From positions 1 to 14,016 of the forward strand of contig CAMLNT010000044.1 in assembly GCA_946481425.1 (NCBI GenBank): a stretch of 14,016 nucleotides of DNA, written 5' to 3'. The notes below the pieces were generated by a model. That model saw nothing but the letters and a program-made list of their open reading frames with translations. It was not told the DNA's origin and did no database searches. Both the position numbers and the translations under genes were made by a program. Positions 1-6,762 of this stretch are shown here, piece by piece (positions within the stretch are counted from its first letter, which is position 1; the number at the start of each line of letters is the position of its first letter). The DNA comes from an uncultured Brevundimonas sp. GTDB lineage: Bacteria > Pseudomonadota > Alphaproteobacteria > Caulobacterales > Caulobacteraceae.

Positions 1-263
1 TCCACCCGATGACCATGTATTTCCCGCTGGTCGTCCACGGGGCCATGCTGATCGAACCGACCGAGACCGAGTCCAAATACGAGCTGGACCGTTTCATCGA
101 GGCGATGCGGGCTCTGGCGATGGCTGCGAAGGCTGGCGATGTGGATCGCTTCAAGGGTGCGCCGTTCCATGCGCCGATGCGGCGTCTGGACGAGACCCGG
201 GCGGCGCGGTCTCCGAAGCTTCGCTGGTCGGCGCCGGAAGGCTCCAACCTGGCGGCTGAATAA
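1..263 (+). CDS. gcvPB: Glycine dehydrogenase (decarboxylating) subunit 2, C-terminal end only
   Basis: This is the last ~87 codons of the P protein of the glycine cleavage system, a PLP enzyme that decarboxylates glycine and passes the aminomethyl group to the H protein. The frame is open from the window edge (first full codon at 3) to TAA at 261-263. The visible part has the family's C-terminal signature: [20 protein letters not shown], followed by [18 protein letters not shown], which closely follows the ending of the short, split-type P protein beta subunit. The PLP lysine lies upstream of the window. A hairpin terminator follows within 5 bases, so this is the end of its transcription unit, probably a gcv operon. 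Identity rests on motif recall; the family is highly conserved, so confidence is high despite truncation. Confidence 0.9.
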   Translation, partial: HPMTMYFPLVVHGAMLIEPTETESKYELDRFIEAMRALAMAAKAGDVDRFKGAPFHAPMRRLDETRAARSPKLRWSAPEGSNLAAE

Positions 264-267
264 AGAA

Positions 268-299
268 AGAGGCCCGCAGGCTTCCGGCTGCGGGCCTCT
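268..299. terminator. Bidirectional hairpin terminator between gcvPB and the lipoprotein gene
   Basis: A perfect 12-bp stem (268-279 AGAGGCCCGCAG with 288-299 CTGCGGGCCTCT) encloses an 8-base loop. It lies between two convergent genes. Read on the minus strand, it is followed by a U-rich tail (TTCTTTATTC), a classical intrinsic terminator for the lipoprotein gene. On the plus strand the tail is pyrimidine-rich but not a clean U tract, so termination of gcvPB there is likely but less certain. Confidence 0.75.
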
Positions 300-321
300 C
301 GGCTTCCTCCCAGAAGACGGT

Positions 322-513
322 CTAGCGGTCGTCGTCGGTCGCATGACCGACGGCTGCGCCCGCCGCGCCGCCCACGGCCGCGCCGACCGGACCACCGACA
401 ACGGCGCCCGCAACGGCGCCCGTGGCAGCCTTCTGTTCGATGGTGGTGCCGCACGCGGCCACGGCGACGGCGGTCGCGGCCATGGCGGCGATAATCCAGT
501 GTTCCTTGCGCAT
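322..513 (-). CDS. Small glycine-zipper lipoprotein, predicted stress-induced
   Basis: A 63-residue protein with a typical lipoprotein signal peptide: MRKEHW, a hydrophobic stretch (residues 7-19), and a lipobox VAAC with the lipidated cysteine at position 21. The mature part (about 42 residues) is mostly an alternating Gly/Ala/Val segment (residues 31-56, with GAVAGAVVGGPVGAAVGG) of the glycine-zipper type found in small envelope lipoproteins and 17-kDa-antigen-like proteins. It ends in an acidic DDDR tail. The start ATG has a strong ribosome site, GGAGGT at 518-523, 4 bases away. A perfect EcfG-type promoter lies 31 bases upstream of the start and a terminator just beyond the stop, so it is a monocistronic unit. 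Exact function is unknown; an envelope role under stress is inferred. Confidence 0.82.
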   Translation of the reverse strand: MRKEHWIIAAMAATAVAVAACGTTIEQKAATGAVAGAVVGGPVGAAVGGAAGAAVGHATDDDR

Positions 514-543
514 CTCGACCTCCAGCTATGCTGCTTGTGAGGT

Positions 544-568
544 AACGAGCTTCGCGGCGCCCGGTTCC
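544..568 (-). promoter_or_regulatory. EcfG-type general stress promoter for the lipoprotein gene
   Basis: On the minus strand, -35 GGAAC (564-568) and -10 CGTT (544-547) are separated by exactly 16 bases, a full match to the alphaproteobacterial EcfG (sigma-T in Caulobacter) consensus. Transcription would start near 536, giving a leader of about 23 bases that contains the GGAGGT ribosome site of the lipoprotein gene. Confidence 0.8.
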
Positions 569-686
569 GGACTTACAGCGGTCTCTCCTGCTCACACGCC
601 ACCGGCGCAAGACCTTAGAAGAACGATTCGATCCACAGGCCGACCACAGGTCAATTCGCGCCCATCTGTGGAGGCGATAAGCTGTC

Positions 687-702
687 TTTGCGGCGCCGCA
701 AA
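687..702. repeat. Perfect 16-bp palindrome
   Basis: TTTGCGGCGCCGCAAA is fully self-complementary with no spacer. It is not followed by a U tract on either strand, so a terminator is unlikely. A dimeric regulator binding site is possible, but no family is recognised. It lies 292 bases upstream of the hydrolase start. Confidence 0.6.
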
Positions 703-822
703 CAAGCCCCCAATGACCTAATACAGTATTCGCAAACCCGACTTCTGATTAGGCTTTCGGTCGGCTTCTATATTCACAAATGTGCTGTAAGGCGGCCCGG
801 AATGCTGCGCCGCAGCACGAAC

Positions 823-851
823 TTGCGAATCGAACACATTGAGGCCATATT
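823..851 (+). promoter_or_regulatory. Possible sigma-70-like promoter for cell wall hydrolase 1
   Basis: TTGCGA (823-828 region) and CATATT (846-851) are about 17 bases apart. This is a plausible housekeeping promoter, giving a leader of roughly 135 bases. The match is partial and such matches are common, so the call is tentative. A TATATT at 769-774 is an alternative -10 with a poor -35. Confidence 0.25.
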
Positions 852-993
852 CCGGTGGCTAATGCGCGTCTCGGCGCGCGGCGGGTTTCCCCATCGCGCG
901 CCTTCTGCATCCTGAGTCTCGCCTGCTTATTCCGGGCCAGAGGATGTCTTCGTCGGGGGGCCCAGCGCCCTCGTCGCAGAGGATACCGGACTG

Positions 994-2052
994 GTGACTT
1001 TATTCGCGCAATTGCGTGCGCCCAAGGCTGCGCGCGACCTCGCCCTCTTTCTCAAGACCGGGATTACCCGCCAGCGCGCATCCGTCGCCGCGGCGGCCTT
1101 TGGTGGGATCGTGGGCCTTGCGGTCGGCATGGCCTATCTCGGCGGCGCGGTTGCGCAGTCGGCCACCCTTCGGGCCCAGGCGAACCGCATGGCGGGCGCC
1201 TATGACTCCGGCTTCACGGATGAAGCCCTGGCCGCCGCTGTCGGCGGCCTCGATCACAGTGCGCTGACCATCGCGCGCCGACATGATCCCTACACTGTGG
1301 CGGGCGACGCCCAGCGCGACCGCCAGTCCGCCCAGCTGTCCGCTCTGCTCGAGCGCCAAGGCGAGGCCGCCCTCACCCGCGCGAGCACGGGTTCCGACGC
1401 CGGCCTTCGCGGCCCGATGTCGGCTGTTCAGGGCGCCCAGCCTTTCCGCCTGAACGGCGCTCTGGAGGCGTCGCGCGATCTCGACTGCCTGACGACCGCT
1501 GTCTACTACGAGGCCCGCGGCGAGGGTCAGGCCGGCATGCAGGCGGTCGCACAGGTCATCCTGAACCGCGCGCGTCACCCCGCCTTCCCGCAGACGGTCT
1601 GCGGCGTTGTGTACCAAGGCTCCGGCCGCCGCACCGGATGCCAGTTCAGCTTCGTGTGCAACGGCGCCATCAACGGCCGCCGCGAAAGTGGCGCCTGGGA
1701 GCGGGCCCGCAGGGTAGCTGCCAGCGCGCTGAGCGGCTCGGTCTATGCGCCGGTTGGCAATGCCACCCACTTCCACACGACGGCTGTCAATCCGCGCTGG
1801 TCGGGGTCGCTGGTCCGTGTTGGCCAGGTCGGCCGTCACATCTTTTACCGCTTCGGCGGTCGCCGCGGCGCCTCAGGCCAGTTCGTCCAGGCCGTTCAGG
1901 CCTCCGGTGCTGTTCCGGGCGCATCGACCCCGGCTGGTCCCGACATCTCTGACGTGGCGGTGAACGTCGTCGAGACGCCTGCTCCGGCCGCCGCGGACAC
2001 CGCTGCGCCGGCCGACCAAGTCGTCGAAGCCGCCAGCGAAACGGTAGCCTGA
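994..2052 (+). CDS. Cell wall hydrolase 1, SleB/CwlJ (Hydrolase_2) family, membrane anchored
   Basis: A 352-residue protein with a basic N-terminus, one hydrophobic segment (about residues 30-55, a signal anchor or uncleaved signal) and a periplasmic SleB-like peptidoglycan hydrolase domain at about 163-288. The domain shows DCLTTAVYYEARGE (probable catalytic Glu173), AVAQVILNRARHP, VCGVVYQG, GCQFSFVCNG, NATHFH and a final GRHIFYRF, with the cysteines usual for the alphaproteobacterial branch. Residues 290-352 are a low-complexity Ala/Pro/Val tail. The start is GTG at 994 with AGAGGA about 10 bases upstream; no ATG is available in frame before it, and an in-frame TGA lies at 913-915. Likely role: cleavage of peptidoglycan in growth or remodelling. 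A paralogue lies at 11986, sharing the domain and an upstream ARRHDP motif (residues 94-99). Confidence 0.88.
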   Translation: MTLFAQLRAPKAARDLALFLKTGITRQRASVAAAAFGGIVGLAVGMAYLGGAVAQSATLRAQANRMAGAYDSGFTDEALAAAVGGLDHSALTIARRHDPYTVAGDAQRDRQSAQLSALLERQGEAALTRASTGSDAGLRGPMSAVQGAQPFRLNGALEASRDLDCLTTAVYYEARGEGQAGMQAVAQVILNRARHPAFPQTVCGVVYQGSGRRTGCQFSFVCNGAINGRRESGAWERARRVAASALSGSVYAPVGNATHFHTTAVNPRWSGSLVRVGQVGRHIFYRFGGRRGASGQFVQAVQASGAVPGASTPAGPDISDVAVNVVETPAPAAADTAAPADQVVEAASETVA

Positions 2053-2054
2053 TC

Positions 2055-2261
2055 CTAGCGCTGCTGGGTCTTGTGGCTCGGCGTCAGGTTCTGGCGCGCG
2101 TTGCCGAAGCGACCCTGCTGGTCGAGATTCGAATCCGCGTCGCCCGGCTGGCCTGACTGCAGGCCAGTCTTGAGGTCGCGACGGTCTGGGCGGGTGTCTT
2201 TCACGCCGGCCTCAGAACCGAAGCTGCGTTGCTCGGACGGGATCGGAGGAGTGCGGGACAT
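2055..2261 (-). CDS. Small hydrophilic protein of unknown function, predicted stress-induced
   Basis: A 68-residue, highly polar protein with no membrane segment or signal peptide. It begins MSRTPPIPSEQRSFGSEAG and contains LQSGQPGDADSNLDQQGRFG and NARQNLTPSHKTQQR. It is rich in Gln, Asn, Asp, Arg and Gly, suggesting a largely disordered protein of the sort seen among small uncharacterised alphaproteobacterial proteins with a PPIPxEQR start and a Q-G-RxxNxxQN ending. I recall this pattern but can assign no function. Evidence that it is real: AAAGGA 6-7 bases before the ATG, a perfect EcfG promoter just upstream, and a stop only 2 bases from the convergent hydrolase stop. Role inferred only from regulation: general stress response. 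Confidence 0.75.
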   Translation of the reverse strand: MSRTPPIPSEQRSFGSEAGVKDTRPDRRDLKTGLQSGQPGDADSNLDQQGRFGNARQNLTPSHKTQQR

Positions 2262-2282
2262 AGAGGTTCCTTTCGCGGTCTA

Positions 2283-2308
2283 AACGGGTGGTGGCCCCAT
2301 CCCGTTCC
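2283..2308 (-). promoter_or_regulatory. EcfG-type general stress promoter for the 68-residue protein
   Basis: On the minus strand, -35 GGAAC (2304-2308) and -10 CGTT (2283-2286) are separated by 17 bases, within the accepted 16-17 spacing. The predicted start near 2275 gives a leader of about 14 bases that is almost entirely ribosome site (GAAAGGAACC before the ATG at 2259-2261). The tight fit of promoter, leader and start codon supports both the promoter and the gene. Confidence 0.8.
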
Positions 2309-2367
2309 GGCGTGCGGCTTGCAGCCACAGGGTTCGACGTCCCGTTTCGGGGCGCTGGAGCCCGCCG

Positions 2368-3474
2368 ATGACCCCTGAACGCCTCGTGCCATCGTCCAGC
2401 CAGCGTGCCGGTGCGCTCGACGCGATGCGGTTCGTGGCGGCTGCCTTCATCGTGCTGTATCACTTCGGGCCGAACGCTCCCGTCGACCTCGCCAGCACCG
2501 CTCCGACCTTCAGCCGCGGCTGGCTGGCGACCGATTTCTTCCTCATCCTGTCGGGCTACATCCTTGGGCGCGCTTACGGCCGGGCGCTCGACGAGGGCCG
2601 GTTGAACGTCAGCACCTTCTTCTCCCGACGCATGAGCCGCGTCTGGCCCGCGCAGCTGATGATGCTGTCGGCCCTCGCGGTCCTGGTGATTGCCGCCAGC
2701 TTTTTCGGGGTCGCGCCGGGCTCTCCCGAGCGTTTCCAGTGGTCGGACTTCTTCGCCCAGGCGGGCCTTATCCACGCCTGGGGCGTCACCCAGCAGGCCG
2801 GCTGGAATGAGCCGAGCTGGACCCTGTCCGCCCTGATCGTCTGCTATGCGGTCTTCCCGCTGGTTTGGCGCGCGACGCGTCTGCTGAGCGGTCGGGTGAC
2901 GGCCCTTTTGCTCGCCCTCTCGCTGCTGGCCGGCGCATCGATGCTCAGCCTGACGGTGTTGGATCACTCTCTGTTCGACCTGCCGTTCCATCAGGGTGTG
3001 TTGCGCGCCCTGCCCCTCTTCGTGTTCGGGCTGCTGATGGCCCGGTTCGCCGGCGGGCGCTTCTTCCGCCGCGCCGCGTGCCTGGCGACGATCTTGGCTG
3101 CCGGCGGTGCGCTGGTCGCGCTGCAGACGCCCGAGCGGACCGACCTGACAGCCTTCGTCTCGATCCTGTCGATCGCCGCCATTGTGGTGGCCGCCGACGG
3201 CTTGCGGCTGCGCTCGCCGCCGTGGCTGACCTGGGCGGCGGACATGTCTTTCGCGTTGTTCATAACCCATGCCCTTGTCGGAGCCGTCTGGTTCGGCATG
3301 GCCGAACAGCTGGGCCTGACATCGAGCTGGCTGGTCTGGGGGCTCGGCTTCATGGCGGCCCTGACCTTCGCTGGGCTCTTCCATCGCTTCGTGGATCATC
3401 CGATCCAGCTCTGGATCCGCGAACAGCTGGCACGACCTCGCCCGACGCAGGCGCCGGATGGCCACCTCGCCTAG
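2368..3474 (+). CDS. Acyltransferase family 3 integral membrane protein
   Basis: A 368-residue polytopic membrane protein of the OafA/YrhL-like acyltransferase-3 family, which moves acyl groups onto cell-surface or extracellular sugars, lipids or other molecules. It begins the family fold with ALDAMRFVAAAFIVLYHF, giving the characteristic R-x10-H motif (Arg21, His32, catalytic histidine), then GWLATDFFLILSGYILGRAY (51-70) and FFSRRMSRVWPAQ (84-96). About ten hydrophobic segments follow, to a basic C-terminus. Length fits a stand-alone family member without the SGNH domain. The ATG has GGAG 7 bases upstream. Its stop shares the palindromic CTAG with the convergent nadC stop. No sugar-biosynthesis neighbours are present, so the substrate cannot be inferred. 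Confidence 0.88.
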   Translation: MTPERLVPSSSQRAGALDAMRFVAAAFIVLYHFGPNAPVDLASTAPTFSRGWLATDFFLILSGYILGRAYGRALDEGRLNVSTFFSRRMSRVWPAQLMMLSALAVLVIAASFFGVAPGSPERFQWSDFFAQAGLIHAWGVTQQAGWNEPSWTLSALIVCYAVFPLVWRATRLLSGRVTALLLALSLLAGASMLSLTVLDHSLFDLPFHQGVLRALPLFVFGLLMARFAGGRFFRRAACLATILAAGGALVALQTPERTDLTAFVSILSIAAIVVAADGLRLRSPPWLTWAADMSFALFITHALVGAVWFGMAEQLGLTSSWLVWGLGFMAALTFAGLFHRFVDHPIQLWIREQLARPRPTQAPDGHLA

Positions 3475-4319
3475 AGGATGTCCAGACCGATATCGAGCGA
3501 CGCCGCCGAGTGCGTCAGGGCGCCGACCGAAATCACATTGACGCCCGTCTCGGCGATTGCGCGGACTGTCGTCAGATTGACACCGCCCGACGCCTCCAGC
3601 GTAACGCGTCCGTCAACCCGGCTCACCGCCTCGCGCAGATTCTCCAGGTCGAAGTTGTCGAGCATGATGACGTCGGGGCCTGCGCCGAGGGCCCCATCGA
3701 GCTGATCCAGACGGTCGATCTCGACCTCCACCTTCATAAGATGACCGGCATGGGCCTTCGCCCGACGCACAGCCTCTCCGACATCGCCGCCGCACAGGGC
3801 GACATGGTTGTCCTTGATCAGGATCGCATCATCCAGTCCGAAGCGGTGATTCACACCCCCGCCGCAGGCCACGGCATGCTTCTCCAGCGCACGCAGGCCG
3901 GGCGTTGTCTTGCGGGTGTCGGTGATGACCGCGCCCGTGCCCTCGACAGCGGCGACATAGGTCCGCGTCAGGGTCGCGATGCCGCACAAGCGCCCCAGCA
4001 GGTTCAGGGCCGTTCTCTCGGCCGCCAGCAGGGCTCGTGCATTGGCCTCTACCTCAACCAGAACCGCGCCGGCCTCGAAGCCATCTCCATCTGACAGGCG
4101 CTCGGAGATCGTCGCCTCGGCGTCCATCATCAGGACAGAGGAGCGGACACATCCCACTCCCGCTAGGACACCGGGCTTGCGGGCCGCGAACATCGCCCGC
4201 ATCCGCGCCTCGGCCGGAATGCAGGCCTGAGCCGTAACATCCCCGGCGCGTCCCAGATCCTCGGCCAGGGCCATCGAGACGATCGGGTCGATCAGAATTT
4301 CGGGAAGTTGGCGCGTCAT
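3471..4319 (-). CDS. nadC: Nicotinate-nucleotide pyrophosphorylase (carboxylating), quinolinate phosphoribosyltransferase
   Basis: Converts quinolinate and PRPP to nicotinate mononucleotide, CO2 and PPi, the third step of de novo NAD synthesis. The 282-residue length is normal. Signature motifs are present: TDTRKTTPGLR (133-143), EKHAVACGGGVNHRFGLDDA (146-165) with the basic active-site residues Lys147, His158 and Arg159, ILIKDNH (166-172), KVEVE (196-200), MLDNF (219-223), LEASGG (241-246) and ISVGALTHS (263-271). It is the last gene of the nad unit. Its ATG overlaps the nadB stop as ATGA, implying translational coupling. Its stop abuts the convergent acyltransferase gene with no room for a terminator. 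Confidence 0.97.
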   Translation of the reverse strand: MTRQLPEILIDPIVSMALAEDLGRAGDVTAQACIPAEARMRAMFAARKPGVLAGVGCVRSSVLMMDAEATISERLSDGDGFEAGAVLVEVEANARALLAAERTALNLLGRLCGIATLTRTYVAAVEGTGAVITDTRKTTPGLRALEKHAVACGGGVNHRFGLDDAILIKDNHVALCGGDVGEAVRRAKAHAGHLMKVEVEIDRLDQLDGALGAGPDVIMLDNFDLENLREAVSRVDGRVTLEASGGVNLTTVRAIAETGVNVISVGALTHSAASLDIGLDIL

Positions 4320-5866
4320 GTCTGGGATCCGGCGTCGGTCAGGGCGTCCAGCCGGGGCCCGCGCGCCGCGTCGCGCCCCGGGCCGGCGGTCAAGGAGTGG
4401 CGGGCCACAGGCAGGGCCGCGGGATAGTCCGAACGGAAATGGCTGCCGCGGCTTTCTCGGCGGTCCAGAGCGGCGGCAGTGATCATGCGCGCTGAGGAGA
4501 GCGGCAGCGCGCCCGGCGCCTCCGCCTCCAGGACGGCGATGGTTTCGAGCGCACGCTCCAGCCCGGCCGCCTCGCGGACGACGCCGACGTCAGCGCTCAT
4601 GGTGCTGCGCAGCGTCTCCAGTCCCCGCTTATCCATCACCTGCGGCACGACAGGCGCGAAGAGCGCGGTCTTCCCGGGAGCCTCGTGTTGCGCGACCGCG
4701 CGGCCGGCGCGACGGCCGAAAGCGGCGGCTTCCAGAAGCGAGTTGGAGGCCAGCCGGTTGGCGCCGTGCACCCCCGTCGACGCACATTCGCCGACAGCGA
4801 GGAGCCCCTCGAGCGTCGTCATGCCATCCGCGTCGGCGCGAATGCCGCCCATGGCATAGTGGGCGGCAGGGGCGACCGGGATTGGCTGGACGCGGGGATC
4901 GATCGCGGCACGCATACAGGCGGCGAAGACCGCCGGGAAATGCTGGGGGAATCCGGCGCCCACGGCCCGGCGCGCATCCAGGAACGCCCCGCGTCCCTCG
5001 ATGACCGCCTGATGGACGACCCGCGCCACGACATCGCGCGGCTTCAGATCGGCGTCGCAGGCTTCGCCCAGCAGAAACCGGCCCTGCCCGTCAATCAATC
5101 GCGCGCCCTCACCGCGCAAGGCTTCCGTCGCCAGCGGCATCGGATCCAGGCCGATGTCGATGGCAGTCGGGTGGAACTGGACGAACTCGGGGTCACGGAC
5201 CTCCGCGCCCGCGAGCCAGGCTGCCGCCATACCCTCGCCCAAGAGACTGGCCGGGGTCGTGGTGCGTGCGAACAGGCCGCCGTAGCCACCCGTAGCCAGC
5301 ACGACCGAGGACGCCAGCACCTGAACGGGCCGGCCCCCGCGTTCGATCAGGGCGCCCCGGACCCGACCTCCGCCGTCCTGGATCAGGCCGAGAAGGCGGC
5401 CATCCTCCCAGACGGTGATGTGCCGCGCGCCCCGCACGGCCGCGACCAGGGCCGACAGGATCGCGCGACCGGCTCCATCCCCGCCGACGCGAGCAACCCG
5501 GGCGTGAGTATGGGCGGCTTCCAGCCCGACCGAGAACCCGCCTCCGGCATCGCGATCAAACGGCGCGCCCAGTCCGGCCAACCACGCGACCGTTTCCGGA
5601 CCGTCGTCAGTCAGTTCGCCGGCCGCGACGGGCTCCACCAGGCCAGCTCCAGCCGCGATGGTATCGCGGGCGTGGATCGCGGGCGCGTCGGCGGGCGACA
5701 GCGCCGCCGCCACGCCGCCCTGGGCCCAGGCCGAGGAACAGGCCTCGAGCAGGCGTGCGGGCGTGACCACCAGAACCCTGCGGGGCGCGGCTTCCAGCGC
5801 GGCCGACAGGCCGGCCAACCCACCGCCGATGATCAGCGGGCCGTCATGGGCGAAGCGTTGGCTCAT
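4316..5866 (-). CDS. nadB: L-aspartate oxidase
   Basis: FAD enzyme that oxidises L-aspartate to iminoaspartate, the substrate handed to NadA. Its 516 residues fit the family. Seen: N-terminal FAD motif GPLIIGGGLAGLSAAL (9-24), SSAWAQGGVAAAL (44-56), LATGGYGGLF (190-199), PEFVQFHPTA (226-235), TEALRGEGARLI (247-258), HYAMGGI (336-342), VGECASTGVHGANRLASNSL (358-377) and a C-terminal ESRGSHFRSDYP (471-482) typical of aspartate oxidase rather than succinate dehydrogenase. The start ATG at 5864-5866 lies 10 bases after the stop of the upstream protease gene, with an AGGAT ribosome site overlapping that stop. It overlaps nadC by 4 bases. Confidence 0.97.
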   Translation of the reverse strand: MSQRFAHDGPLIIGGGLAGLSAALEAAPRRVLVVTPARLLEACSSAWAQGGVAAALSPADAPAIHARDTIAAGAGLVEPVAAGELTDDGPETVAWLAGLGAPFDRDAGGGFSVGLEAAHTHARVARVGGDGAGRAILSALVAAVRGARHITVWEDGRLLGLIQDGGGRVRGALIERGGRPVQVLASSVVLATGGYGGLFARTTTPASLLGEGMAAAWLAGAEVRDPEFVQFHPTAIDIGLDPMPLATEALRGEGARLIDGQGRFLLGEACDADLKPRDVVARVVHQAVIEGRGAFLDARRAVGAGFPQHFPAVFAACMRAAIDPRVQPIPVAPAAHYAMGGIRADADGMTTLEGLLAVGECASTGVHGANRLASNSLLEAAAFGRRAGRAVAQHEAPGKTALFAPVVPQVMDKRGLETLRSTMSADVGVVREAAGLERALETIAVLEAEAPGALPLSSARMITAAALDRRESRGSHFRSDYPAALPVARHSLTAGPGRDAARGPRLDALTDAGSQT

Positions 5867-5876
5867 GCGGACGCGA

Positions 5877-6716
5877 TCATCCTGCCATGCCGAAGTCGGT
5901 CAGGATGGTGTTCAAACCCTCGACCGGATCACCGGACTGTAGCGTGAGGCTCGCCAGGCATACGGCCAGGCATGCGGCCGTGGTCACCGCAAACAGGCCC
6001 AGGCTCTTGAAGCTCTCCGGTCCCGTCAGCTTGCGGCCCGACGGCGCGCGCACGCCTTGGCGCAGGTGCAGGAACAAGGCCAGCAGGAGGAACCCGGCAA
6101 AGATGAAACTGCCCCGGTTGAACGCCCAGACGATGACGACCGCGCCCACCAGGAGCAGGACCCCGACCTCCAGCATCGGATGGACCTTGGCCAGCACCGG
6201 ACCGATCGCCTTGGACCCGTCGAGAGGCGGCGCCGGCGCCAGATTGATCAGATTGATGATGGCGATGACGAAGGCGCCTCCCAGCCACTGCTCGTCCCGC
6301 GTGAGGAAGTAGCCCGCGAAAAAGGGAATGGCGGCCAGCAAACCGAACAGAGGTCCGGCCAGCGAGACGAGCACACCGTCCCATTCGCTGGACGGCTCGC
6401 GCTGACCTTTCGCCAGGCCCCCGAGTAGCGGGATGATGTAGATGCGAGCCGGGCCCATCCCGAGCCGGTTCATCGCCAGCACGTGACCGTATTCGTGGAC
6501 GAACAGCCCGAACATCAGCGCGACCGCGATGATCCAGCTTCCCGTCAGGTACCAGATGACCGCAGCGAACAGCAGTGTGAAGGCGGCGGCGACGACCGGG
6601 TTCTGGCCCTTGTCGAGCGGCGCTTCCGGCACAGCGCGTCGCGCCTCGGCCTCGGGTTGGGGCCGGGGCTGGGCGGGCGGGTCCCATGGACCGGGGCGGC
6701 GGGTTTCGTTGGTCAT
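5877..6716 (-). CDS. M50 family (site-2-protease-like) membrane metalloprotease in the nad operon
   Basis: An integral membrane protein of 279 residues from the ATG at 6714-6716. A Pro/Arg-rich cytoplasmic N-terminus (about residues 1-40) is followed by several hydrophobic helices. Zinc-site motifs are intact: FVHEYGHVLAM (HExxH, His74 and His78) in an early helix and NLAPAPPLDGSK (158-169) supplying the third ligand, Asp166. This places it in the SpoIVFB/rhizobial-type branch of site-2 proteases without PDZ or CBS domains. A GTG 9 bases upstream (6723-6725) is an alternative start, with AGGG 4 bases before it; the ATG lies 13 bases from the same AGGG, so the start is ambiguous. It lies 10 bases upstream of nadB, so is surely co-transcribed. 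Substrate unknown; intramembrane cleavage is inferred from family. Confidence 0.87.
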   Translation of the reverse strand: MTNETRRPGPWDPPAQPRPQPEAEARRAVPEAPLDKGQNPVVAAAFTLLFAAVIWYLTGSWIIAVALMFGLFVHEYGHVLAMNRLGMGPARIYIIPLLGGLAKGQREPSSEWDGVLVSLAGPLFGLLAAIPFFAGYFLTRDEQWLGGAFVIAIINLINLAPAPPLDGSKAIGPVLAKVHPMLEVGVLLLVGAVVIVWAFNRGSFIFAGFLLLALFLHLRQGVRAPSGRKLTGPESFKSLGLFAVTTAACLAVCLASLTLQSGDPVEGLNTILTDFGMAG

Positions 6717-6733
6717 GCGCCGCACTTGGCCCT

Positions 6734-6760
6734 GCCGGCCGTGTGGTTCAAGCGGCCGGC
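6734..6760 (-). repeat. Intercistronic stem-loop before the M50 protease gene
   Basis: An 8-bp perfect GC stem (6734-6741 GCCGGCCG with 6753-6760 CGGCCGGC) encloses an 11-base loop between the secreted-protein gene and the protease gene. There is no U tract after it, so it is not a standard terminator. It ends one base before the AGGG that would be the ribosome site of the protease gene, so it could mask translation, protect the upstream mRNA end, or tune expression within the operon. Confidence 0.55.
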
Positions 6761-6762
6761 CG

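Larger units (their letters stand above)
569..993. other. Gene-free intergenic region upstream of cell wall hydrolase 1
   Basis: About 425 bases without a convincing gene. It is less GC-rich than its surroundings. It holds a perfect 16-bp palindrome (687-702), a short dyad AATACAGTATT (720-730), a 7-bp-arm dyad TGCTGCG-C-CGCAGCA (803-817), and two CCACAGG copies 11 bases apart (633-639, 644-650) with an inverted CTGTGG at 666-671. A weak sigma-70-like promoter at 823-851 may serve the hydrolase. Short open frames here lack ribosome sites and recognisable content. Confidence 0.6.

Noticed and set aside
629..676. DnaA-box-like GATCCACA and TGTGGAGG plus a CcrM site GATTC, suggesting an origin
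   Set aside because: Only 7 of 9 positions match the DnaA box, there are just two such sites, no AT-rich unwinding element is visible, and the flanking genes are not typical origin neighbours.
688..915. 75-codon plus-strand open frame in the intergenic region
   Set aside because: No ribosome site, starts inside a palindrome, sequence has no family resemblance or coding-like composition; AT-richer than neighbouring genes.
1000..1839. 279-codon minus-strand open frame over cell wall hydrolase 1
   Set aside because: Composition and position mark it as a GC-driven antisense shadow of the hydrolase gene.
2332..2346. Possible LexA box (GTTC-N7-GTTC) upstream of the acyltransferase
   Set aside because: The second half-site is shifted and reads CGTT rather than GTTC at the required spacing.
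2212..3465. 417-codon open frame antisense to the acyltransferase gene
   Set aside because: Its product is an Arg/Gln/Gly/Glu-rich composition without any recognisable fold, it lies fully antisense to a well-supported membrane protein gene, and such shadows are expected at this GC content.
4685..5947. 420-codon plus-strand open frame over nadB
   Set aside because: Antisense shadow of an unmistakable nadB gene; no ribosome site or recognisable domain.
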